Positions 1-5,323 of a DNA stretch of 5,323 nucleotides are shown in pieces (position 1 is the first letter of the stretch; the number at the start of each line of letters is the position of its first letter). The notes under the pieces are model-generated. The model was given only the letters and a program-made list of their open reading frames with translations, was not told the origin of the DNA and ran no database searches. The DNA comes from Anaerolineales bacterium. Lineage in GTDB: Bacteria > Chloroflexota > Anaerolineae > Anaerolineales > UBA11858. The position numbers and the translations under genes were made by a program. Where the stretch lies: the NCBI GenBank assembly GCA_015485245.1, contig WFTY01000011.1, forward strand, positions 1-5,323, read 5' to 3'.

Positions 1-704
1 ATATACGCCCGCGGGTTGGCCTCCTTGACCACCTGGCGGAACTGTCGCCAGAAATCATCATCGTTAATCTCGTTGGGGACGTCCAGCCGCCAGCCGTCGA
101 TGCCGAATTCGATCCAGTGGCGAGCCACATCAAAGAGGAAATCGCGCACACCGGGGTTGGCGGTGTTCAGTTTGGGCAGCGCTGGAATTCCCCACCAGGC
201 GGCGTAATTGGGCGGGTGGTTCTCATCGCTGCTGTAAGGCCTTAAGGGCCAGTCGTGGATGATGAACCAATCCACATACGGGGAATCCGGGCCGTTTTCC
301 AAAACATGGTGGAAGGGCCAGAAGCCGCGGCTGGCGTGGTTGAAGACGCCATCCAGCACTACATACATGCCGCGACTGTGGGCGTTGTCCAATAGCTCGC
401 GCAGAGCGGCATTCCCGCCTAGCAGGGGATCAACCTGGAAGTAATCGTATGTGTGATATCGATGGTTCGAGGCTGAGGCGAAGACCGGGTTGAGGTAAAG
501 AGCGTTGACGCCCAGGGATTGCAGGTAGCCCAGTTTTTCGCTGATGCCGTAGAGGTCGCCGCCCTGGAAGCCTTGCTCTTCCGGTGGAGATCCCCAGGGC
601 TTGAAGCGGATCCCTTGTGGGTGGGGTGTGCGTTTGCTGCGGGCGAAGCGATCTGGGAAAATCTGATAGAAAACGGCGTTGTGAACCCATTCTGGTGTGT
701 GCAT
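1..704 (-). CDS. GH13 alpha-amylase-family glycoside hydrolase, neopullulanase/cyclomaltodextrinase-like (N-terminal part, 3' end beyond window)
   Basis: Retaining alpha-glucan hydrolase that would cleave alpha-1,4 (possibly also alpha-1,6) bonds in maltodextrins, cyclodextrins or pullulan. The 234 residues visible are the first half of a GH13 (beta/alpha)8 barrel. It opens with the family-typical EWVHNAVFYQIFPDRF at residues 5-20. Conserved region I is DGVFNH (D118, N122, H123). A LPKLN motif at 176-180 matches the MPKLN signature of the neopullulanase subfamily. Region II is GWRLDVPNE, with R206 and the predicted nucleophile D208. The general acid Glu (region III) and the second Asp (region IV) lie beyond the left edge, so activity cannot be confirmed. 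The ATG at 704 is chosen because homology begins there; the frame is open up to another ATG at 863, but the extra 53 residues look like no known domain. No CBM34 precedes the barrel and no signal peptide is seen, so a cytoplasmic enzyme is likely. It is divergent from ppdK. Exact substrate specificity is not determinable. Confidence 0.93.
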   Translation of the reverse strand, partial: MHTPEWVHNAVFYQIFPDRFARSKRTPHPQGIRFKPWGSPPEEQGFQGGDLYGISEKLGYLQSLGVNALYLNPVFASASNHRYHTYDYFQVDPLLGGNAALRELLDNAHSRGMYVVLDGVFNHASRGFWPFHHVLENGPDSPYVDWFIIHDWPLRPYSSDENHPPNYAAWWGIPALPKLNTANPGVRDFLFDVARHWIEFGIDGWRLDVPNEINDDDFWRQFRQVVKEANPRAY

Positions 705-712
705 GATGGAGA

Positions 713-718
713 ATTGTA
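713..718 (-). promoter_or_regulatory. Candidate -10 box for the GH13 gene
   Basis: Read on the minus strand, TACAAT matches TATAAT at 5 of 6 positions. Only 8 bases separate it from the ATG at 704, so transcription would start at or within 1-3 bases of the start codon. No Shine-Dalgarno is visible before that ATG, which agrees with a leaderless mRNA. No good -35 hexamer is found 16-18 bp upstream (GGCCAC at a 17-bp spacer). Confidence 0.3.
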
Positions 719-727
719 CACCAAATG

Positions 728-738
728 CACTGGCAGTG
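728..738. promoter_or_regulatory. Perfect 5+1+5 palindrome CACTGGCAGTG, operator-like
   Basis: CACTG and CAGTG are exact inverted repeats around one central G. The site sits 9 bp upstream of the candidate GH13 -10 box, where a repressor could block RNA polymerase. An 11-bp palindrome can occur by chance in an intergenic region of this size, and the regulator is unknown. Confidence 0.25.
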
Positions 739-809
739 GCCGGGTTGATAGCGTAGAGCGCCCGGAGGATGTGGTAAACTAGGCCATGCTTTGTGAATTT
801 TGTATCGCA

Positions 810-836
810 GCCCTGGGGAAGCGAGGGCCACAGGGC
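810..836 (+). other. Small hairpin in the presumed ppdK leader
   Basis: GCCCTG at 810-815 pairs with CAGGGC at 831-836. After one G/A mismatch, GG at 817-818 pairs with CC at 828-829, leaving a 9-base loop. It ends 17 bases before the Shine-Dalgarno. No T-run follows on either strand, so it is not an intrinsic terminator; it might stabilise the mRNA or be incidental. Confidence 0.3.
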
Positions 837-853
837 GGGCACACAAATCTCTT

Positions 854-858
854 GGAGG
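854..858 (+). promoter_or_regulatory. Shine-Dalgarno of ppdK that fixes its start
   Basis: GGAGG ends 7 bases before the ATG at 866, an ideal distance. This settles the start at 866 rather than an in-frame ATG at 800, which has no such site and would add 22 residues unlike any PPDK N-terminus. Confidence 0.9.
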
Positions 859-865
859 CGCATTC

Positions 866-3601
866 ATGACACAGAAAAAGTGGGTTTACCTGTTTTCAGA
901 AGTGGATCAGGCGGAAGAATACGCCGGGAACTGGGAGGGCGTGCGCGCCCTGTTGGGCGGCAAGGGCGCCAATCTCGCGGAGATGACGCGCATCGGGCTG
1001 CCGGTCCCTCCGGGTTTCACGGTGACCACCGAGGCATGCAACGCTTATCTGCAGGCGGGCGAGAAATTCCCGCCGGGGATGTGGGAACAGGAGCTGGAGG
1101 CGCTGGCGGAGGTCGAACGCCTGACGGGCAAGAAGTTCGGCGACGCAACGAATCCGCTGCTGGTCTCCTGTCGTTCCGGGGCCAAGTTCTCTATGCCAGG
1201 GATGATGGATACGGTGTTGAACCTGGGCCTGAATGACGAGGTTGCTCGCGGCATGGTTGAACTGATGGGGGATGAACGTTTCGTCTACGACGCGTATCGT
1301 CGCTTGGTGCACATGTTCGGCTCTGTGGTGCTGGGCATTGACGACGAAGCCTTTGAGCATCCGCTGAACTCCTATAAAGCGCAGCAGGGGTACACCAGCG
1401 ATACGGAGATGACCGCGGCAGACTGGCAGGCCATCACCGATACGTACAAAGCAGTCATCAAGGAGCACATGGGGTTTGAATTCCCTCAGGATCCGTTTGC
1501 CCAGCTCCGTCTGGCGACCGAGGCGGTTTTTAAATCCTGGAACGGCAAGCGCGCTATTGATTACCGCAACGCCGCCGGCATCCCGCACGATTTGGGGACG
1601 GGAGTCAACATCGTCACCATGGTTTTTGGAAACATGGAAAACTCTGGCACGGGCGTGGCCTTCACTCGCGATCCCTCCACTGGAGAGAAGCGCGTGTGGG
1701 GCGAGTACCTGCTCAATGCTCAGGGCGAAGACGTGGTCGCTGGTATTCGCAACGCTGAAAAAATTGACAAACTGGCCGATGAGCTTCCCCAGGCTTATCA
1801 GGAATTCCTCGATGTTTGCGCTAAACTGGAGCGGCACTACAAGGAAATGCAGGATGTCGAGTTCACCATCGAACGCGGCAAGCTGTGGATGTTGCAGACC
1901 CGCGACGGGAAACGCACCGCTCGGGCGGCGGTCAAGATCGCGGTGGATATGGCGAACGAGGGCCTGATCAGCCGCGAGGAAGCCGTGCGCCGGATCAAGC
2001 CCGAACAAGTGGACACTCTGCTGCACCCCCAGTTCGTCGATGCCGCCAAGCGAGCCGCGCAAGAGAGCGGGCGCTTCCTGGTCAGCGGGGTGAACGCTTC
2101 GCCGGGCGCAGCTGTGGGGCGCGCCTACTTCGACGCCGACACCGCCGAGCGAAAGGCCAAAGAAGAGGGGCAGGATGTCATCATGGTGCGCCCCTTCACC
2201 AAGCCGGATGATGTTCACGGCATGCTGGCGGCGAAGGGCATCCTCACCACCGAGGGTGGGGCGACTTCTCACGCTGCGGTGGTCGCCCGCCAGTTTGGTA
2301 TCCCTTGTGTGGTGGGCGCTTCGGATGCCCTCATTGACCTGGAGAGCCGCCGCCTGGTGGTCGGCGATCTGGTCGTTGAGGAGGGTGACTGGATTTCGGT
2401 GGACGGCTCCACCGGAGAGGCCTATCTTGGCCAGATTGAAGCCGTTGCGCCGCGCCTGGAAGAACAAACCGATTTGATGACTTTGCTGGATTGGGCAGAT
2501 GAGATTTCTGCCGCCGAGGGTTTGCGCGATTTCCCCGCAGGCTGGCCGACCCGCGGTTTACAGGTCTGGGCCAACGCTGATTACCCGGAGGATGCGCGCC
2601 GCGCGCGCTCTTACGGGGCGAAGGGCATCGGCCTTTGTCGCACCGAGCACATGTTCTTCGAGCCGGAACGCCTGCCGATTGTGCAGCGCATGATCCTGGC
2701 GAAGAGCAGCGAGGAGCGCACCGCGGCGCTGAACAAGCTGTTGCCCTTCCAGCGTTCCGATTTCGACGGCCTGTTTGAGGCCATGACTGGCCTGCCGGTG
2801 ATCATCCGCCTGATCGACCCGCCGTTGCACGAGTTTATGCCTGATGAGCAGGCCTTGCTTGAGGATGTGATCGAGAGCCGCATCAAAGGGGCGGTGGATG
2901 AGGAGAAGGAGCGGCTGCTCGCCAATATCCAGGCGATGCACGAAAGCAACCCGATGATGGGGCTGCGCGGCGTGCGTCTGAGCATTGTGATGCCGGAAAT
3001 CGTCGAGATGCAGGTGCGCGCCATCTTCGAGGCGGCTGCCGACGTCAAGCTGCGCGGTTTTGAACCCAAGCCTGAGGTGATGATTCCCCTCACCGGCACG
3101 ATCAAGGAGCTGGAATGGATCCAGCCGCGCCTGGAGCGCATCGCCAAAGCGGTGATGGAGGCGAAGAAGGTGGATTTCGAGTATAAATTCGGTACCATGA
3201 TCGAGATCCCTCGCGCCGGCCTGACCGCTGATCAGATCGCTTCGGTGGCTGAATTTTTCTCCTTTGGCACCAACGATCTCACGCAGTTCACCTTTGGTTA
3301 CAGCCGCGATGACGCCGAACGCAACTTCCTGGTGACCTATGTGGAGCAGGGCATCCTGCCGACCAATCCCTTCCAGACGATCGACCGCGATGGAGTCGGT
3401 CAGTTGATGAAGCTGACCGTTGATAAGGGGCGCTCCACCCGTCCCGATCTCGAATGTGGCATCTGCGGCGAGCACGGAGGCGACCCGGATTCAATCGAGT
3501 GGTGCTACCTGATTGGCCTGAACTACGTCAGTTGTTCGCCCTTCCGCGTGCCCATCGCCCGCCTGGCGGCGGCCCATGCGGCGCTCAAGCATCGGGCCTG
3601 A
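866..3601 (+). CDS. ppdK: Pyruvate, phosphate dikinase (EC 2.7.9.1)
   Basis: Cytoplasmic enzyme catalysing ATP + pyruvate + Pi to AMP + PEP + PPi, reversibly, serving gluconeogenesis or PPi-linked glycolysis. The 911 residues are complete, somewhat longer than the 874-residue Clostridium symbiosum enzyme. An N-terminal ATP-grasp domain (about 1-355) shows GGKGANL with K33, RSGAKFSMPGMMDT with R103, and LQTRDGKR with R346. The swivelling phosphohistidine domain (about 430-515) has GGATSHAAVVAR with catalytic H469, and T467 is where a PPDK regulatory protein would phosphorylate. The C-terminal PEP/pyruvate TIM barrel (about 565-905) has GLCRTEHMFF (R592), IIRLIDPPLHEF (R648), MIEIPRA (E780), FGTNDLTQ (D804) and ICGEHGG (catalytic C867). 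These correspond to H455, R561, R617, E745, D769 and C831 of the clostridial enzyme. Residues 547-564 look like an extra linker segment. The gene has its own Shine-Dalgarno and ends in a strong terminator, so it is probably monocistronic. PEP synthase is excluded by the PPDK-specific motifs and length. Confidence 0.98.
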   Translation: MTQKKWVYLFSEVDQAEEYAGNWEGVRALLGGKGANLAEMTRIGLPVPPGFTVTTEACNAYLQAGEKFPPGMWEQELEALAEVERLTGKKFGDATNPLLVSCRSGAKFSMPGMMDTVLNLGLNDEVARGMVELMGDERFVYDAYRRLVHMFGSVVLGIDDEAFEHPLNSYKAQQGYTSDTEMTAADWQAITDTYKAVIKEHMGFEFPQDPFAQLRLATEAVFKSWNGKRAIDYRNAAGIPHDLGTGVNIVTMVFGNMENSGTGVAFTRDPSTGEKRVWGEYLLNAQGEDVVAGIRNAEKIDKLADELPQAYQEFLDVCAKLERHYKEMQDVEFTIERGKLWMLQTRDGKRTARAAVKIAVDMANEGLISREEAVRRIKPEQVDTLLHPQFVDAAKRAAQESGRFLVSGVNASPGAAVGRAYFDADTAERKAKEEGQDVIMVRPFTKPDDVHGMLAAKGILTTEGGATSHAAVVARQFGIPCVVGASDALIDLESRRLVVGDLVVEEGDWISVDGSTGEAYLGQIEAVAPRLEEQTDLMTLLDWADEISAAEGLRDFPAGWPTRGLQVWANADYPEDARRARSYGAKGIGLCRTEHMFFEPERLPIVQRMILAKSSEERTAALNKLLPFQRSDFDGLFEAMTGLPVIIRLIDPPLHEFMPDEQALLEDVIESRIKGAVDEEKERLLANIQAMHESNPMMGLRGVRLSIVMPEIVEMQVRAIFEAAADVKLRGFEPKPEVMIPLTGTIKELEWIQPRLERIAKAVMEAKKVDFEYKFGTMIEIPRAGLTADQIASVAEFFSFGTNDLTQFTFGYSRDDAERNFLVTYVEQGILPTNPFQTIDRDGVGQLMKLTVDKGRSTRPDLECGICGEHGGDPDSIEWCYLIGLNYVSCSPFRVPIARLAAAHAALKHRA

Positions 3602-3627
3602 GCGCGCTGCTCGACTGCCGAAAAACC

Positions 3628-3674
3628 CAGGGTGTGAGTTTGCTGAGAAGCAGGCGCACACCCTGCTTTTTTTT
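3628..3674 (+). terminator. Rho-independent terminator of ppdK
   Basis: Bases 3628-3644 pair in a single register with 3649-3665. There are nine perfect pairs (CAGGGTGTG with CACACCCTG), one A/G mismatch, then seven more pairs of which two are G-U, capped by a GAGA (GNRA-type) tetraloop at 3645-3648. Eight T residues follow at 3667-3674. It lies 26 bases after the ppdK stop. A run of five A at 3621-3625 on the other side would give a short T-run on the minus strand, so weak bidirectional action is possible, but no minus-strand gene ends here. Confidence 0.94.
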
Positions 3675-3683
3675 GGGAACTGG

Positions 3684-3692
3684 TGTTATCAT
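3684..3692 (+). promoter_or_regulatory. Candidate extended -10 promoter of the Ig-like repeat gene
   Basis: TGtTATCAT is an extended -10 element (TGn plus TATCAT, 5 of 6 matches to TATAAT). It lies between the ppdK terminator and the next gene, where a promoter is needed. Only 5 bases separate it from the ATG at 3698, so the predicted transcript would begin at or near the start codon. The -35 position falls within the terminator T-run and shows no consensus. Confidence 0.45.
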
Positions 3693-3697
3693 CTGGG

Positions 3698-5323
3698 ATG
3701 AAGATGTCTCCAAAATCCGGTCTTTCTGCTCAGGTTTTGATTTTTCTTGCCCTGTCGGGTCTGCTGGTGTTGACGCTGGGCGTGGCTGCGGTGCTGGTCT
3801 ATCAGGTAATGAATCCGCCGGCATTGCCGACGGTCGCGCCGACGGCTACCGCTTTCCCCACCCTGCCGCCCGCTCCGACTTCCACCGCTGCTCCGCCGAC
3901 GGCGTCTGAGCCGACAGCCGCGCCTGCTACACCGAATGCTCAACTTGCCCCGCCGGGCATTCCTGATTTGGCTACGGCAAGCGACAGCGGGTTTTCCAAT
4001 AGCGATAACATCACCAATGATGCCACGCCTGAGTTTGTGGGAAGCTGCGCGGATGGCACGGCGATCACGCTGCTCAGCAGCCTGGACGGCGTGCTCAATC
4101 CGGTGGGCGTGCCTTGCGCAGGCGGATTCTATGATATTACCCTGACGACCCCGTTGAGCGAGGGGACGCATACCATTGCCGCTGTGGCGCAGAACGCCGC
4201 CGGCGAGGTCAGCGCCGCCTCCCTGAGCCTGAACGTGGTGATCGACACCACGCCGCCGCCGGCCCCTGGCGCGCCCGACCTGGACGCGGCCAGCGATACC
4301 GGCGCCTCTAACAGCGATAACGTCACCAGTGATGCCACGCCGCGCTTCACCGGTTTTTGCACGGCCGGCACTCAGGTTATTCTTAGTAGTTCGGTTAACG
4401 GCGACCTCGCACCCAGCGTGACGTGCGATGTCAACTTTTACGATATCACCCTCACCACGCCGCTCAGTCAGGCGACGCACACCATCTCGGCCAGGGCGGT
4501 GGACCTGGCGGGGAACGTCAGCTCTCTGGCCAGCGTGACGGTGGTCATCGAGTCCGCGGCTCCGGCGGTACCGGGCGTCCCCGATCTGGTCGCCGGCAGC
4601 GATACCGGGATTTCCAACAACGATAACATTACGCATCGCGTCACGCCGCGCTTCACCGGAAGCTGCGCCTCGGGCGACACCATCACCCTGGTTAGCTCAC
4701 TGAACGGTGATCTCAGCCCGGCGGTGGTCTGTACTGCTGGGCAGTACGACATCACGTTAAGCAGCGCCCTCAGCGAGGGGACGCATGCCATTTCCGCCAG
4801 GGCGACCAACGCCGCGGGGAGCAGCAGTGTTTCGGGCAGTCTCACCGTGACGGTGGACGTCACGCCGCCGCCCGCGCCCGGCACCCCTGATATGGCGGCG
4901 GGCAGCGACACTGGCGCCTCTAACAGCGACAACATCACCAGCGATGATACGCCGCAGTTCACCGGTAGTTGTGCGGACGGCTCCTTTGTCTCTTTGATGA
5001 GCAGCCTGGATGGCGTGCTGACTCCCGCCGGTGTGGCCTGTTCCGGCGGAGCTTACGATATCACCCTGACCAGCGCCCTGCGACGCGGCACGCACACCAT
5101 CACCGCCTTCGCCGAAGACGTGGCCGGGAACGATTCCCCCGCTTCGGGTGGGTTGCTGATCGATATTGAAAGCGACCTGCCGGCCACGCCGGGGACGCCG
5201 CAGTTGCACCCCTCCAGCGATAGCGGGGCCTCCAACAGCGATCAGATTACCCGCATCACCAGCCCGCGCTTCACGGGCACCTGTGCTTCGGGCGATAAGA
5301 TCACCCTGCGTAGCAGCGTGGAT
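3698..5323 (+). CDS. Membrane-anchored surface protein with tandem Ig-like repeats (N-terminal part, continues beyond window)
   Basis: The 542 residues seen contain no stop. Residues 1-8 are short and basic (K2, K6), and about 9-35 form one hydrophobic segment (LSAQVLIFLALSGLL onward), read as a signal anchor because no convincing cleavage site or lipobox Cys is present. Residues 40-86 are a Pro/Thr/Ala-rich stalk, likely extended and wall-spanning. From residue 87 come four full repeats and part of a fifth, with starts at G87, G191, G293, G395 and G499. Each has S-D-[ST]-G-x-S-N-[SN]-D-[NQ]-I-T, then TPxFxGxC, and the complete ones add a second Cys, YDITL and a GTHTIxAxA-type strand. This pattern resembles bacterial Ig-like (Big) domains of adhesins and large surface proteins. 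Function is unknown; adhesion, stalk or scaffold roles are inference, and an enzymatic domain could follow downstream. The start at 3698 has no Shine-Dalgarno; ATG 3704 (residue 3) and GTG 3683 are alternatives. The preceding terminator suggests separate transcription from ppdK. Confidence 0.88.
   Translation, partial: MKMSPKSGLSAQVLIFLALSGLLVLTLGVAAVLVYQVMNPPALPTVAPTATAFPTLPPAPTSTAAPPTASEPTAAPATPNAQLAPPGIPDLATASDSGFSNSDNITNDATPEFVGSCADGTAITLLSSLDGVLNPVGVPCAGGFYDITLTTPLSEGTHTIAAVAQNAAGEVSAASLSLNVVIDTTPPPAPGAPDLDAASDTGASNSDNVTSDATPRFTGFCTAGTQVILSSSVNGDLAPSVTCDVNFYDITLTTPLSQATHTISARAVDLAGNVSSLASVTVVIESAAPAVPGVPDLVAGSDTGISNNDNITHRVTPRFTGSCASGDTITLVSSLNGDLSPAVVCTAGQYDITLSSALSEGTHAISARATNAAGSSSVSGSLTVTVDVTPPPAPGTPDMAAGSDTGASNSDNITSDDTPQFTGSCADGSFVSLMSSLDGVLTPAGVACSGGAYDITLTSALRRGTHTITAFAEDVAGNDSPASGGLLIDIESDLPATPGTPQLHPSSDSGASNSDQITRITSPRFTGTCASGDKITLRSSVD
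3956..5323 (+). repeat. Tandem coding repeat, units of 306-312 bp (4 complete, 1 partial)
   Basis: Units run 3956-4267 (312 bp), 4268-4573 (306), 4574-4879 (306), 4880-5191 (312) and 5192 to the edge. Lengths differ by whole codons only. Protein motifs are well conserved while many codons differ synonymously between units, with short identical DNA blocks such as GGCGCCTCTAACAGCGA shared by units 2 and 4. This fits old domain duplication kept by selection on the protein rather than a recent slippage array. The true domain edges may lie a few residues upstream, at the TPPPAPG-type linkers. Confidence 0.9.

Larger units (their letters stand above)
705..865. promoter_or_regulatory. Divergent intergenic region between the GH13 gene and ppdK
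   Basis: This 161-bp stretch must hold the promoters of both divergent genes. On the plus strand an extended -10-like TGgTAAACT lies at 772-780 (4 of 6 matches to TATAAT), with TTGATA at 745-750 too far upstream (24-bp spacer) to be a standard -35 partner. On the minus strand TACAAT lies at 718-713. There is also a palindrome at 728-738 and a hairpin at 810-836. Both gene starts are clear, but the promoter assignments are weak pattern matches. Confidence 0.5.

Noticed and set aside
705..863. N-terminal extension of the GH13 protein to the ATG at 863
   Set aside because: The frame is open, but the 53 extra residues are not a signal peptide or CBM34, and the start would lie 2 bases from the divergent ppdK ATG, leaving no room for its promoter apart from inside ppdK.
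800..865. N-terminal extension of ppdK by 22 residues from the ATG at 800
   Set aside because: No Shine-Dalgarno precedes 800, the added residues are unlike PPDK, and GGAGG at 854-858 points to 866.
430..867. A 145-codon minus-strand frame overlapping the GH13 start and the intergenic region
   Set aside because: It is out of frame with the GH13 catalytic motifs, which occupy the frame with first codon bases at 704, 701 and so on; its product is Pro/Arg/His-rich with no homology signal.
896..2467. A 523-codon open frame on the minus strand inside ppdK
   Set aside because: It lies entirely antisense to a fully recognisable PPDK. Long antisense frames are common opposite GC-rich genes with few T/A-starting codons, and the protein shows no family motif.
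2558..3475. A 305-codon minus-strand open frame inside ppdK
   Set aside because: Antisense to the conserved PEP-binding barrel; its product is His/Arg/Leu-rich with no recognisable domain.
3689..4636. A 315-codon minus-strand open frame across the Ig-like repeats, with internally repetitive Arg/Gly-rich product
   Set aside because: Its repeats are the shadow of the plus-strand repeats. The plus-strand reading has a signal anchor, stalk and regular domains, while this one has none.
3956..5323. CRISPR array or non-coding satellite as explanation for the repeats
   Set aside because: The period is about 306-312 bp, always a multiple of three, with conserved protein motifs and synonymous differences; there are no short direct repeats with unique spacers.

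Overview
The window looks like a GC-rich bacterial chromosome segment with no sign of mobile DNA. The best guess for the source is Chloroflexota, probably Anaerolineae. That rests on the style of the proteins: a dikinase with its N-terminus typical of bacterial PPDK, a neopullulanase-like amylase starting directly at its catalytic domain, and a membrane-anchored Pro/Thr-linker protein with Ig-like repeats. It is an inference from protein style, not a marker-gene assignment.

Layout: (1) 1-704, minus strand: N-terminal 234 residues of a GH13 alpha-amylase-family enzyme (neopullulanase/cyclomaltodextrinase type), whose C-terminal part lies beyond the left edge. (2) 705-865: a 161-bp divergent intergenic region with a clear Shine-Dalgarno for the rightward gene, a palindrome next to a -10-like box for the leftward gene, and a small hairpin. 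(3) 866-3601, plus strand: a complete pyruvate, phosphate dikinase (ppdK, 911 aa) with all expected catalytic residues. (4) 3602-3697: a short gap holding a very strong intrinsic terminator and, right after it, an extended -10 promoter-like box. (5) 3698-5323, plus strand: the first 542 residues of a membrane-anchored surface protein made of a Pro/Thr/Ala-rich stalk and tandem Ig-like repeats of 102-104 residues, each complete one carrying a Cys pair; it continues past the right edge.

The two edge genes are open to the window boundaries and have no stop codon inside it. Functionally, the amylase would release maltodextrin/glucose and PPDK interconverts pyruvate and PEP at the bottom of glycolysis, so the divergent pair fits carbohydrate metabolism. 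The Ig-like protein is separated from ppdK by a terminator and is most likely an independent transcription unit. I see no convincing new multi-gene system. The most unusual points are the Cys pair built into every complete Ig-like repeat, the possible leaderless promoters on both edge genes, and an approximately 18-residue insertion in the PPDK linker.
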